Counted from the first letter of the stretch, positions 49,347-57,905 are shown. The stretch is DNA of 64,000 nt from Streptacidiphilus jiangxiensis (GCF_900109465.1 NZ_FOAZ01000014.1:1-64000), one strand, 5' to 3'. Made by a program: numbers and translations. Notes: generated by a model not told the origin, from the sequence alone.

Positions 49347-49682
49347 TCAGGCGCGGTAACGAACTTCCAGCATGACGCAGCCCTGCTCCGTCCGGTACGG
49401 GCCGTGCGGCATACCCGGAGGCCGGGAGGCGAAATACCCCGTGCCGAAGGTCTGGTCGAGCGTGACGTCGGACAGGTCGCCTTCGAGTACGTAGACCTCC
49501 TCGGCCCACTCGTGTCGGATCACGCCCTCGAGGGTGGAGAAGCCCGGCGCCCAGCGGACCAGTCGGGTCAGCACATCCGGATCGGCCGGGTCCCGGCTCA
49601 GGATCCTCTCCGCCGTGCCCGGGATTGGTCCGTCGTGCCAGGGGCCGGCGGCGACAGCGAGGAACTCGCGCGCGTCTTTCAT
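49347..49682 (-). CDS. Cupin-domain protein
   Basis: 111 aa, a single cupin barrel related to the ChrR-like group: RWAPGFSTLEGVIRHEWAEEVYVLEGDLSD, then GYFASRPPGMPHGPYRTEQGCVMLEVRY. His and Glu in the HEWAEE motif and His in MPHGPY would bind a metal. ggaggt lies upstream of ATG 49682. Possible sugar or small-molecule binding enzyme; function unknown. Confidence 0.85.
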   Translation of the reverse strand: MKDAREFLAVAAGPWHDGPIPGTAERILSRDPADPDVLTRLVRWAPGFSTLEGVIRHEWAEEVYVLEGDLSDVTLDQTFGTGYFASRPPGMPHGPYRTEQGCVMLEVRYRA

Positions 49683-49708
49683 GATGACCTCCTGCCCACT
49701 CGGGGAGC

Positions 49709-50146
49709 TCAGTGATCGCCCGTGACGTTGCCCCGAGGTGTGCCGAGTGGCTCGCCGTCAGGTGCGACAAACCGCTTCAGGGCTTCGCGTGCGGCGAGTT
49801 CCCCCGCGGTGCGGAACCCGCGTTCGCTGGAGTCGACTTCGTGGATGACGATGCGGCGCACGAGCACGCGGGTGGCGGGGGTTGTTCGAGCCTCTGCGGT
49901 GAGTTCCGCGCGTACACCTGCGGCGATCGCGTCGAGGTAGCCGAAGAGCTCCTGGTGATCGACGTATCCCTGGTATCCGAGTTCGACGTCATGGGGTACG
50001 GCGAGGCGCACGCCGGTGCTGGAACTCGGCAGGGGCTCGAAGTCGACGGTGATGATGGCGAAGGGCCCACAACTGGTCTGCTTGACGTGGCGGATGTGGA
50101 TGTCGCGAATGGCTTCGACCGGAAAGCGAACAGGTTCCCCAGGCAT
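49709..50146 (-). CDS. Stand-alone EF-G domain IV-like protein
   Basis: 145 aa. Residues 68-125 (FGYLDAIAAGVRAELTAEAR..., TRVLVRRIVIHEVDSSERGF, RTAGELAAREALKRF) align well with domain IV of elongation factor G, including the signature H-x-V-D-S-S-E followed by F-x-x-A. The G domain and domains II, III and V are absent. The N-terminal 60 residues are beta-rich. Domain IV inserts into the ribosomal A site during translocation; a free copy could bind ribosomes or be a structural relic. ATG 50146 is used; an adjacent upstream GTG is also possible. Confidence 0.7.
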   Translation of the reverse strand: MPGEPVRFPVEAIRDIHIRHVKQTSCGPFAIITVDFEPLPSSSTGVRLAVPHDVELGYQGYVDHQELFGYLDAIAAGVRAELTAEARTTPATRVLVRRIVIHEVDSSERGFRTAGELAAREALKRFVAPDGEPLGTPRGNVTGDH

Positions 50147-50288
50147 CACCCCATGGTAGTGACGCCCCGGGCCGGAGATCACCGGGGACCGGGAAATCGG
50201 CCCGAATCCTCGCTTGCCGGGCGCTGTCGACGCGAAGGCACCCCGATCGCACGGCCAAGCCCCCTCCCCACTCCTGCCCTGCCCTGGT

Positions 50289-50294
50289 TACCCT
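50289..50294 (+). promoter_or_regulatory. -10 of a probable leaderless promoter
   Basis: TACCCT followed by 6 nt and ATG 50301; no Shine-Dalgarno is present. Confidence 0.5.
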
Positions 50295-50300
50295 GCGGTA

Positions 50301-51098
50301 ATGACCGTTGAAGCCTTCTTCCTCCCCCTCGGTGCGCAGCGTTTCGCCGCCACCGCGGCCGCCCGTGGGCCGTGGTCCCCCGACAGCCTGCACGCCGGAC
50401 CGCCGGCCGCGCTGCTCGGCCGTGCCGTCGAGCGGCGGTCCGGGGCCCGGGAGGCGTTCCGGGTGGTGCGGATGACCTTCGAGATCCTGCGGCCGGTTCC
50501 GCTCGGAGAGGTCGAGGTCGCCGTGCAGGAGGTGCAGATCGGACGGAGCGTCGAGCTGGTCGACGCCGAACTGCGCACCGCGGAGGGCAAGGTCGCGATG
50601 CGCGCGCACGCGTTGCGGATCCGCGTCGGTGACGAGTCGGAGCTGCCCGAGCTGCCCGCGATCGAGTCGCCGGTCACCGTGCCCGGCCCCGAGCAGTCGC
50701 GGCCCGAGACCTTTCCGCTGCCGTGGGACGAGGGCTACCACACCAGCATGGAGATGCGGTTCGCCCACGGTTCGGCCGTCGAGCCGGGGCCGGCCGCGGC
50801 CTGGTTCCGGATGCGGGTGCCGCTGGTCGCGGACGAGGAGCCGTCCGGGCTGAGCCGGGTGCTGATCGCCGCCGACTCCGGCAACGGCATCTCCGGGGCA
50901 CTGGACTTCCGCCGCCACACCTACGTCAACCCCGACCTCACCGTGCACCTGCGCCGACCGCCGGTCGGTGAGTGGGTCGGTCTGGACGCGCGCACGAGCG
51001 TGGACCAGGCCGGCATCGGGCTCGCGGACGCGGTGCTGCTCGACGAGAAGGCGGTCATCGGGCGTTCGGCGCAGAGTCTGTTCATCACCTCGCGCTGA
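50301..51098 (+). CDS. Acyl-CoA thioesterase family protein (double hot-dog, TesB-like)
   Basis: 265 aa. An N-terminal hot-dog half (PWSPDSLHAGPPAALLGRAVER, RMTFEILRPVPLGEVEV) and a C-terminal hot-dog half (VPLVADEEPSGLSRVLIAADSGNGISGALDFRRHTYVNPDLTVHLRR) give the double hot-dog layout of TesB-type thioesterases, which release CoA from acyl-CoA. The substrate is unknown. Probably translated from a leaderless mRNA. Confidence 0.85.
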   Translation: MTVEAFFLPLGAQRFAATAAARGPWSPDSLHAGPPAALLGRAVERRSGAREAFRVVRMTFEILRPVPLGEVEVAVQEVQIGRSVELVDAELRTAEGKVAMRAHALRIRVGDESELPELPAIESPVTVPGPEQSRPETFPLPWDEGYHTSMEMRFAHGSAVEPGPAAAWFRMRVPLVADEEPSGLSRVLIAADSGNGISGALDFRRHTYVNPDLTVHLRRPPVGEWVGLDARTSVDQAGIGLADAVLLDEKAVIGRSAQSLFITSR

Positions 51099-51119
51099 GC
51101 ACGAGGACGGCGCCGAGCC

Positions 51120-51311
51120 TCAGCGGTGGCTCTTGGCGTGCCGACGGGTGCGGAGCCGGTCGCGCTCGTCGGCGGCGCGGCGTTCGTAACCGGGAGGGGT
51201 GACCGTGTAGGCGCACTGCCCGCAGACGTAGCCGCCCTCGGGGCCGAGCTGGACCGCGGCGCCGCACCACACGCAGTTCGTGCTGTCGTAGTCGTCGGGG
51301 CTCGTGGTCAT
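51120..51311 (-). CDS. Small zinc-ribbon protein
   Basis: 63 aa. CVWCGAAV...YVCGQCAYTV gives two CxxC pairs for one zinc ion. The rest is basic (ERRAADERDRLRTRRHAKSHR), which suggests nucleic-acid or ribosome contact. Convergent to the thioesterase gene and divergent from exonuclease III. Confidence 0.75.
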   Translation of the reverse strand: MTTSPDDYDSTNCVWCGAAVQLGPEGGYVCGQCAYTVTPPGYERRAADERDRLRTRRHAKSHR

Positions 51312-51414
51312 GTCCGGAGCGTAGCGGGTGCGTCCAGGGAGCGTCCGGCGGTCGTCGTAAGGTGTGACGGGCGCGTCGCCGGAGCGAGCGCGCCGGGAAC
51401 CGACTCCGTGAGGA

Positions 51415-52239
51415 ATGAGCTCTCAGGTGATCATCACCACCGTGAACGTCAACGGCCTGCGCGCGGCCTCGGGCAAGGGCTACGTCGAGTGGCTCGCGAA
51501 CACGCAGGCGGACGTGGTCTGCCTGCAGGAGGTTCGCGCCGAGACGACGCAGCTCGCGGCGGAGGTCGCGGAGCCGGCCGGATGGCACGTGCTGTGGGCT
51601 CCCTCGCAGACGGCGAAGGGCCGGGCGGGCGTGGCGGTGCTGTCGCGCCGCGAGCCGGAGCGGATGAAGGTCGGCTTCGGCTCGGACGAGTTCGACCGGT
51701 CGGGCCGGTACGCCGAGATCGACCTGCCCGGTGTCACCGTCGCCAGCCTCTACCTCCCCTCGGGCGAGGTCGACACGCCGCGCCAGGACGAGAAGGAACG
51801 CTTCATGGTGGAGTTCCTCGACCACCTGAAGCAGCTGCGCCAGCGCGCCGCCGAGCAGGGGCGCGAGGTCGTGGTCTGCGGTGACTGGAACATCGCCCAC
51901 CGCGAGGCGGACCTGAAGAACTGGAAGGCCAACCAGAAGAAGGCGGGCTTCCTGCCCGAGGAGCGCGCCTGGCTCTCCCGCGTCTTCGACGAGCTCGGCT
52001 ACGTCGACACCGTCCGCAGCCTGCACCCGGACGTCGAGGGTCCGTACTCGTGGTGGTCCTACCGCGGGCGCGCCTTCGACCAGAATTCGGGGTGGCGGAT
52101 CGACTACGTCGTCACCACGCCGGGCCTGGCCGCGCGGGCGACCTCCGGCGTGGTCGAACGGGCGGACTCGCACCCGGAGCGCTGGAGCGACCACGCGCCG
52201 GTCACCGTCGCCTTCGACTGGGACCCGCCGGTCGGCTGA
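51415..52239 (+). CDS. xthA: Exodeoxyribonuclease III (AP endonuclease)
   Basis: 274 aa. ExoIII family: TVNVNGLRAA (Asn metal ligand), VCLQEVRAE (Glu ligand), VVVCGDWNIAH (Asp-Asn), WKANQKKAGFLPEER, and WSDHAPV (Asp-His catalytic pair). Cleaves abasic sites and degrades 3' ends in base excision repair. ATG 51415 is used; GTG 51427, four codons in, is possible. Confidence 0.94.
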   Translation: MSSQVIITTVNVNGLRAASGKGYVEWLANTQADVVCLQEVRAETTQLAAEVAEPAGWHVLWAPSQTAKGRAGVAVLSRREPERMKVGFGSDEFDRSGRYAEIDLPGVTVASLYLPSGEVDTPRQDEKERFMVEFLDHLKQLRQRAAEQGREVVVCGDWNIAHREADLKNWKANQKKAGFLPEERAWLSRVFDELGYVDTVRSLHPDVEGPYSWWSYRGRAFDQNSGWRIDYVVTTPGLAARATSGVVERADSHPERWSDHAPVTVAFDWDPPVG

Positions 52240-52245
52240 CGTCCG

Positions 52246-53076
52246 TCACGCCGAGAGCCTGCGCTCCGCCGCGACCACCACGGCGGTGTAGCGCATCGTG
52301 AAGGCGCCGCCCATCGCGTCCACGGCCTCCGCCACACCCGCCAGCACCTCCGCCAGCCGTGCGGCGGGGAGGCGGGTGTGGCCGCCGGTGGTGGGGAGCT
52401 GGTCGAGCCACTGATCCCGGGTCCAGGTGCGCTCCCAGCCGAAGTGCCACTCCTGGGGGTCACCGAAGGCGCCGCTCGCGCGGATGCCGTCGGCGGCGCG
52501 GGTGGTGAGCCCGCCGTAGCGGGACTCGCCCGGTGCCGCCCACTGGCCGGCGGCCAACGAGCCGGGCAGGACGCGCCGGTAGACGGCGTCGAAGGCCTCG
52601 GCCACCTCCGACGAGGGCTGGTCGACGTTCCAGAACGCGGCGAGACGGCCGCCGGCTCGCAGCGCCCGGGCGGCCCGGACCGCTCCGGCGGCGGGGTCGA
52701 TCCAGTGCCAGGTCTGACCGGAGACGACGGCGTCGAAGGCGCGCCCCGCCGGGTCCCAGTCCTCGAAACGGGCCACCTCGACCTCGAATCCGCCGTGCTC
52801 GCGCGCCCAGGCGGCCATCCTCGCGTCGGCCTCGACGCCCAGCACGCTGCAGCCGGCCGCCCGGAACTGCCGGGCCACAATGCCGGTGCCGATGCCGACG
52901 TCGACCACGGACGCTCCGGCGGCGGCGTCCAGCACGGCGGCAACGAGGGCGTCCGGATAGCGTGGGCGGGCCCGGTCGTAGCGCTCCGGGTCGACACCGA
53001 AGGACTCGGCGACTTCCCGTGCCTGGTGCGGCTGTTGGGAAGGGGGAACGGCCCCCTCCGGAGGCAGGGTGGGCAT
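52246..53076 (-). CDS. Class I SAM-dependent methyltransferase
   Basis: 276 aa. YDRARPRYPDALVAAVL, motif I VVDVGIGTGIVARQF, VLGVEADARM, VSGQTWHWIDPAAGAVRAARALRAGGRLAAFWN: a methyltransferase of the Ygh/Mmt-like group with the WHW motif. No Shine-Dalgarno; on the reverse strand CATAGT (53083-53088) plus 6 nt precedes ATG 53076, so a leaderless transcript is likely. A palindromic operator covers this -10. Divergent from a TetR gene that probably regulates it. Substrate unknown. Confidence 0.85.
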   Translation of the reverse strand: MPTLPPEGAVPPSQQPHQAREVAESFGVDPERYDRARPRYPDALVAAVLDAAAGASVVDVGIGTGIVARQFRAAGCSVLGVEADARMAAWAREHGGFEVEVARFEDWDPAGRAFDAVVSGQTWHWIDPAAGAVRAARALRAGGRLAAFWNVDQPSSEVAEAFDAVYRRVLPGSLAAGQWAAPGESRYGGLTTRAADGIRASGAFGDPQEWHFGWERTWTRDQWLDQLPTTGGHTRLPAARLAEVLAGVAEAVDAMGGAFTMRYTAVVVAAERRLSA

Positions 53077-53077
53077 G

Positions 53078-53096
53078 TGCCCACTATGAGTGGGCA
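53078..53096. promoter_or_regulatory. Palindromic operator in the methyltransferase/TetR divergon
   Basis: TGCCCACT-ATG-AGTGGGCA: perfect 8-bp arms. A third half-site GCCCACT follows at 53100-53106. It overlaps the methyltransferase -10 box and lies 1 nt upstream of its ATG. Likely bound by the TetR protein encoded at 53172. Confidence 0.8.
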
Positions 53097-53103
53097 ATCG
53101 CCC

Positions 53104-53143
53104 ACTCGTCAAGACTCGTCACGACTCGTCAGGACTCGTCAAG
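53104..53143. repeat. Four tandem 10-bp iterons
   Basis: actcgtcaag, actcgtcacg, actcgtcagg, actcgtcaag in perfect 10-bp phase, so every copy faces the same side of the helix. It lies between the palindrome and the TetR start. It may be a cooperative regulator site or a slippage product. Confidence 0.9.
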
Positions 53144-53171
53144 GCTGACGGCCAGGCGGAAAGGACACCAC

Positions 53172-53759
53172 GTGCCCACAGGAGTGGCCCTCGGCGACCC
53201 CCGCCGTCTGCTCTTCGACGCCGCCGAGCGCGTGCTGCTGCGCGACGGCCCGAGCGCGCTGACCAGCCGCGCCGTCACCGACGAGGCCGACTGTGCCAAG
53301 GGCGTGCTGCATCGGCACTTCACCGACTTCGACGCCTTCCTCGCCGAGTTGGTGCTCGACCGGATCGCGCGGCTCGACGTCCAGGCCGAGCGCCTGCGCC
53401 TCGCGACCGGGCAGGGCGACGTCGTCGACCACCTCACCGACGCGCTCGACGCGATCCTCGACCCCGTGGCCCTGGCCGTCGTCGGCCTGGTCATCTCCCG
53501 CGACGGCCTGCGCGCCCGACTGCGCGTGACACGGCCCGTCGGCATTCCGCTCCTGGGCGACGCGACGGCCGTGCTGGCCCGGCACCTCGCCGCCGAGCGC
53601 GACCTCGGCCGCCTCTCCCCCGGCGCCGACGTCGACACCCTCGCCCCGACGCTCATCGGCGCCGGCCACCTGCTCCTCGCCGACCGCACCGGCACCCCGC
53701 CCGACCGGGAGGCGCTGCGACGCGTCGTCGCGGGGGTTCTCGCCGCCTCACTCGACTGA
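53172..53759 (+). CDS. TetR-family regulator
   Basis: 195 aa. DNA-binding domain at residues 9-58 (PRRLLFDAAERVLLRDGPSALTSRAVTDEADCAKGVLHRHFTDFDAFLAELV). The C-terminal half is a helical ligand-binding domain. GTG 53172 follows aaagga. Divergent to the methyltransferase gene, with a TGCCCACT palindrome and four iterons in the intergenic region; it probably represses both directions. Confidence 0.87.
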   Translation: MPTGVALGDPRRLLFDAAERVLLRDGPSALTSRAVTDEADCAKGVLHRHFTDFDAFLAELVLDRIARLDVQAERLRLATGQGDVVDHLTDALDAILDPVALAVVGLVISRDGLRARLRVTRPVGIPLLGDATAVLARHLAAERDLGRLSPGADVDTLAPTLIGAGHLLLADRTGTPPDREALRRVVAGVLAASLD

Positions 53760-53888
53760 AGCCGCTGTGACCGACACCACCACCTTCGGCCGGATTCGCC
53801 ACTTCCGCCCGTGGTGGCATGGCAGGTCCTGCTCATAGAGTGTGCCCAGCCTGCTCACTGGAGGCGGGAACCGGAGCGGGGGGGCACC

Positions 53889-55076
53889 ATGCGCGCAGGA
53901 CGTTGGACCGGGACGGTGGCCGTGCTGGCACTGGCCTCAGCGGCGGTGTCCGGCTGCTCCAGCGCGGCGAAGCCCGCAGCCACGCCCGCACCGGCACTGC
54001 ACCTGAACGCCGCTCAGTCCTCCGCTCTCGCCGTCGTCGACGACTACGAGCGCTCCAGCGCCGCGGTCAAGTCCGGGCAACCGAAGAAGGCCGACCCGGC
54101 CGGGCTGACCGCCTACGTCCTGAACGGGCAGGTCCGGTCCCGGATCCAGGGCAGCGGCGGCATCGGCGCGCCGCTCGGCTGCGGCGCCGCGTCCGGCAAG
54201 GCCGTCGTCGACGGCGCGATCGTCGGCACGCCGGTGGCGCACGGGAGCGGGATGGCCGTGCCGGTCAGCCTGTACGTCGGCACCCGGTCCGCCGCGCGGC
54301 TGACCGTGGACACCGACGCGGCCGGCCTGGTCACCGACTTCTCCTGCGGCCCGGCCACCGACCCGGGGGTGCCCGGCAGTGCGACGGTCGTCGGCTACTA
54401 CGGCGGCGCGGCCGCCGCGTTCGGCGGTGCGAGCGCCGACGCGACCCTCGCCCGGCTGCGGCAGCAGTACCTCACCCCCGCCTTCGCCTCCTTCAGCCGC
54501 CCGGAACTGGACGGCGACCAGACCACCTGCGACGAGGACGGCTCGATCCCCTACTGGCACGCCGTGTACGCGCCGGGCCGGACGGGGACGGGCGCCCAGT
54601 GGTACTTCTGGCCCGGCGGGAACAACCAGGTCCTGATGTCCGTCGCCGTGGACCGCAGCGCGCCCAAGGTCGACTGGGTCTACTGCGTCGGCCAGCTCGC
54701 ACCGCTACTGCCGCCCGCGTCGTACTCGGACGACCAGGTCCAGTCCTACGCCGGCGACCTGTTCGACTCCTACGCCTACCTGCTGGCGCTCAAGCCCTAC
54801 GGTGCGGACACCTCCCCCATCGCCGGCTACTTCACCACCCCGGCCGCCTACCGTGCCGCCCTCGCCTCGACGGGCGCCGAGCCGCTCGAGTGCGCGGCGA
54901 CGCCCGCCGGCAGCATCGACCCGGACAGCGTGCAGGTCAGCGGTATGACAGCGGTCGTGAAGCTGGTCGCCAACCCGACCGCGCACGCACTGACACCCGG
55001 CGAGCACGCGCTCGGCCACCCCGTCGTCGCCCTGGACCTGCGGACAATGAAGATCGCCTCCCTCACCTGTGCCTGA
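53889..55076 (+). CDS. Hypothetical lipoprotein
   Basis: 395 aa. Lipobox AAVSGC (Cys22), then an Ala/Pro linker and a large soluble extracytoplasmic region with several cysteines (e.g. APLGCGAASGK, DFSCGPATDPG, TTCDEDGS, VYCVGQL, LECAATPAG, LTCA), which could form disulfides. No recognised domain. ATG 53889 has ggagcgggg upstream. Surface protein of unknown function. Confidence 0.72.
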   Translation: MRAGRWTGTVAVLALASAAVSGCSSAAKPAATPAPALHLNAAQSSALAVVDDYERSSAAVKSGQPKKADPAGLTAYVLNGQVRSRIQGSGGIGAPLGCGAASGKAVVDGAIVGTPVAHGSGMAVPVSLYVGTRSAARLTVDTDAAGLVTDFSCGPATDPGVPGSATVVGYYGGAAAAFGGASADATLARLRQQYLTPAFASFSRPELDGDQTTCDEDGSIPYWHAVYAPGRTGTGAQWYFWPGGNNQVLMSVAVDRSAPKVDWVYCVGQLAPLLPPASYSDDQVQSYAGDLFDSYAYLLALKPYGADTSPIAGYFTTPAAYRAALASTGAEPLECAATPAGSIDPDSVQVSGMTAVVKLVANPTAHALTPGEHALGHPVVALDLRTMKIASLTCA

Positions 55077-55137
55077 CGCCGGCGCCTGGTTGAATGGCGA
55101 TCAGCCCTGCCGTCCCACTCCCGGGAGCTGATCGCCC

Positions 55138-56097
55138 ATGTCCACCCAGCCGATCGGACCGGACGACGTCGAGGCCGCCGCGCGGCGGATCCAGGGGCGG
55201 GTGCGCCCGGTGCTCCTCACGCCCGCCGAGTCGGCCGCGCCGCTGGGCGCGGCAGCCGGGCGGATCGGCTTCGCGCTGGAATACCTGCAGCACACCGGCA
55301 CCTTCAAGGCGCGCGGCGCGGCCAACCTGGCCGCCGTGCATCTCGCGGAGGGCAGCATGCCGGAGGCGGGCATCACCATCGCCTCCGGCGGCAACGCCGG
55401 TCTGGCCTGCGCCTGGGCCGCGCAGGCCACCGGTACGCGGGCGACGGTCTTCCTGCCGGCCACCGCACCCGCCGTCAAGATCGCCAAACTGCGGGAGTAC
55501 CGGGCGGAGGTCCGGCTGGTCGGCACGGAGTACGCGCACGCGCTGGAGGCGTCCCAGGAGTTCGCCGAGAAGACGGGTGCGCTGCTCTCCCACGCCTACG
55601 ACAACCCGTACATCGCCGCCGGCGCGGGCACCCTCGCCCTCGAACTGCTGCAGCAGGCACCCGACGTGGACACCGTCGTGGTCTCCGTCGGCGGTGGCGG
55701 GCTCTTCGCCGGGACGGCGGCCGCGCTGACCGCACGCGGGGTGCGGGTGGTGGCCGTGGAACCGGAGCGCTGCCGTGCGCTCAACGCGGCGCTGGAGGCG
55801 GGCGGCCCGGTGGACGTCGCGGTCGATTCGGTCGCGGCCGACGCCCTGGGCGCGCGGCGCGCCTCCCGGACCGCGTTCGAGCTGGCCCGCAGCCCCCTGG
55901 TCTCCAGCGTGCTGGTGCCGGACGCGGAGATCACCGCCGCCCGCCGGGCGCTGTGGCACGGACGCCGCCTCGCGGTCGAGTCGAGCGCCGCAGCGGCGTT
56001 GGCGGCGCTGCGCTGCGGCGCGTACGTCCCGGCCGAGGACGAGCACGTCGTGGTGGTGCTCTGCGGGGCGAACACCGACCCGTCCGATCTGGCCTGA
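55138..56097 (+). CDS. PLP-dependent threonine/serine dehydratase-like enzyme
   Basis: 319 aa, fold type II PLP enzyme. The cofactor lysine is Lys57 in HTGTFKARGA. The phosphate-binding loop is SVGGGG near residue 185 and the substrate loop SGGNAG. Related to biodegradative threonine ammonia-lyase and serine racemase, which give 2-oxobutyrate or pyruvate plus ammonia. It lacks a C-terminal ACT domain, so no allosteric control by isoleucine. Exact substrate undetermined. Confidence 0.85.
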   Translation: MSTQPIGPDDVEAAARRIQGRVRPVLLTPAESAAPLGAAAGRIGFALEYLQHTGTFKARGAANLAAVHLAEGSMPEAGITIASGGNAGLACAWAAQATGTRATVFLPATAPAVKIAKLREYRAEVRLVGTEYAHALEASQEFAEKTGALLSHAYDNPYIAAGAGTLALELLQQAPDVDTVVVSVGGGGLFAGTAAALTARGVRVVAVEPERCRALNAALEAGGPVDVAVDSVAADALGARRASRTAFELARSPLVSSVLVPDAEITAARRALWHGRRLAVESSAAAALAALRCGAYVPAEDEHVVVVLCGANTDPSDLA

Positions 56098-56170
56098 CGT
56101 CAGGCCGCCGGAACGGTCACCACCCCTCACCGCCTCACCGCTCTCACCGCCGACGGCGCAGTCAGCGCCG

Positions 56171-56860
56171 TCAGCGCCACAGGGCCGCGACGCCGGTGAG
56201 GCCCGAGGCGCGGGCCAGGTCCGCGATGGCGTCGCTCTTGACGAACCAGGCGGCGCCGAAGGCGAACACGGCGATCGACTCGCCCGCGAACACCGGTGTC
56301 ACCCCGCCCGAGCCGGCGTAGTGGACCAGGCCGGTGACGACGATGCCGACGATGCAGAGCAGGATCACGATCCCGCAGCCGAGGTAGACCCGCTGCCGCA
56401 GCGGACCGTCCGGCTCGGCGGGGTCACGGAAGAGGCGCAGGCAGAAGACGGCGAGGGAGGCGAAGACCAGCGCGGCGGCGGAGGTGTGGACGACGCCCAG
56501 CACCTTCTGCGTCGTCGACGCGTGGGCGACCACGGACGCCGGCGGCTCCATCGGGCACATCGCCACCACCAGCGCGAAGAAGCCGGCCACCGAACTCCAC
56601 AGGTCCTCGCGGCGGTTGTGGCGGTAGCAGAGCAGGATCACCCCGATGGCGCAGAGGCCGCCGACGAAGACGTTGCGCATGTGCGTGTAGTAGGAGCCGC
56701 TCAGCGAGTCCAGCAGGCCAAGGTGGGCGGAGATGATGCTGTTGCCGATGGGCAGCACGACCGGCAGGGCGAGGCCGACCACGCCGACCCCCACCCGCAG
56801 GCGCTTGACCGTGGTGGCGTCCTGGTCCGTCACCGCCGCGTTCGTCTGAACGGCCATCAT
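56171..56860 (-). CDS. Hypothetical integral membrane protein
   Basis: 229 aa from ATG 56860 (or ATG 56857). About six TM helices: VGVVGLALPVVLPIGNSI, NVFVGGLCAIGVILLC, SVAGFFALVVAMCPM, VLGVVHTSAAALVFASLAVFC, GCGIVILLCIVGIVVTGLV and VFAGESIAVFAFGAAWFV. It resembles DUF998-type membrane proteins, but only loosely. Its promoter is the clearest in the window: -35 TTGACA, 17 nt, -10 TATGAC, 6 nt, ATG; the mRNA is probably leaderless. Confidence 0.75.
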   Translation of the reverse strand: MMAVQTNAAVTDQDATTVKRLRVGVGVVGLALPVVLPIGNSIISAHLGLLDSLSGSYYTHMRNVFVGGLCAIGVILLCYRHNRREDLWSSVAGFFALVVAMCPMEPPASVVAHASTTQKVLGVVHTSAAALVFASLAVFCLRLFRDPAEPDGPLRQRVYLGCGIVILLCIVGIVVTGLVHYAGSGGVTPVFAGESIAVFAFGAAWFVKSDAIADLARASGLTGVAALWR

Positions 56861-56866
56861 GTTCCG

Positions 56867-56895
56867 GTCATACGCGCGCCCTGAGCACCTGTCAA
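56867..56895 (-). promoter_or_regulatory. Strong leaderless sigma-70-type promoter
   Basis: Reverse strand: TTGACA (56890-56895), 17-nt spacer, TATGAC (56867-56872), 6 nt, ATG at 56860. The -35 is consensus and the spacing optimal. Confidence 0.75.
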
Positions 56896-57010
56896 TCATC
56901 TCGACACCACCGCGCGACGGCACACTGACACCACCCGACGGTGTGTCAGGACGTGACGGACATTGGGTCCGAGCTGTCAACAGCCTGGCATGAACACTTC
57001 CCCCAGCCTG

Positions 57011-57024
57011 TTACCGACTGGTAA
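57011..57024. promoter_or_regulatory. Small palindrome upstream of the lipase gene
   Basis: TTACC-GACT-GGTAA, 5-bp arms, 75 nt before the lipase ATG. TTAC...GTAA palindromes are typical of TetR-type lipid regulators in actinobacteria. Binding is a guess. Confidence 0.4.
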
Positions 57025-57098
57025 ACAATTGCGTGACGCGCGTCGCACTGTGCCCCACCCCCCACAGTCAGGCACCACCACCAAAAGTGGAGGCTCCC

Positions 57099-57905
57099 AT
57101 GCGCACCCCCACACCCCGGCGATTCCTGGCGGGCACCCTCGCCGTCGGCGCCGTGCTCACCGGCGCCCTCGCCCTGGCCCCGAGCGCCCACGCGGTCTCC
57201 GGCGGTTACTCGGCCCTCGGCGACTCCTACTCCTCCGGCGTCGGCAGCGGCAGCTACACGTCCGCCAGCGGCTCCTGCTACCAGAGCACCCTGTCTTACC
57301 CCTACCTGTGGCAGCAGGCCAACTCCCCCGACAGCTTCGACTTCGAGGCCTGCTCCGGGGCGACCACCACGGACGTGCTGAACAACCAGCTCGCCAACCT
57401 GAACAGCGCCACCACCGAGGTCAGCATCACCATCGGCGGCAACGACGCCGGCTTCTCCTCGGCCATGGAGACCTGCGTGCTGGACGGCACCAGCTCCTGC
57501 CTGTCCGCGGTGAAGACGGCGGAGAACTTCATCAACACGCAGCTCGCCCCGAAGCTGGACGCGGTCTACTCGGCCATCAGCGCCGACGCCCCCAACGCGC
57601 ACGTGGTGGTGCTCGACTACCCCCACCTGTACGCGGTCCCCGGTGACTGCCTCTTCGGCATCAGCAACACCAGCCGCACCGCCATCAACGGCGCCGCGGA
57701 CGACCTCGACGGGGTCATCGCCAACGAGGTCGCCAAGTACGGCGGCTTCAGCTTCGCGGACGTCCGCTCGGCCTTCTCCGGGCATGAGATCTGCACGGAC
57801 GACGCGTGGCTGCACAGCACCACGCTGCCGATCTACGAGTCGTACCACCCGACCGCCACCGGCCAGGCCGACGGCTTCCTGCCGGTGTTCAGCGCGAACG
57901 CGTGA
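57099..57905 (+). CDS. Secreted SGNH/GDSL lipase
   Basis: 268 aa. Signal peptide with cleavage after AHA at residue 32. SGNH blocks: YSALGDSYSSGVGSG (nucleophile Ser43), ACSGATT (Gly), ITIGGNDAGF (Asn) and the C-terminal YESYHPTATGQ (catalytic His). Six cysteines likely form three disulfides as in the Streptomyces coelicolor and S. rimosus lipases. Extracellular esterase/lipase. gtggagg precedes ATG 57099. Confidence 0.93.
   Translation: MRTPTPRRFLAGTLAVGAVLTGALALAPSAHAVSGGYSALGDSYSSGVGSGSYTSASGSCYQSTLSYPYLWQQANSPDSFDFEACSGATTTDVLNNQLANLNSATTEVSITIGGNDAGFSSAMETCVLDGTSSCLSAVKTAENFINTQLAPKLDAVYSAISADAPNAHVVVLDYPHLYAVPGDCLFGISNTSRTAINGAADDLDGVIANEVAKYGGFSFADVRSAFSGHEICTDDAWLHSTTLPIYESYHPTATGQADGFLPVFSANA

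Noticed and set aside
53104-53143. CRISPR array from the four direct repeats
   Set aside because: Units are 10 bp with no spacers; they are iterons or slippage repeats.
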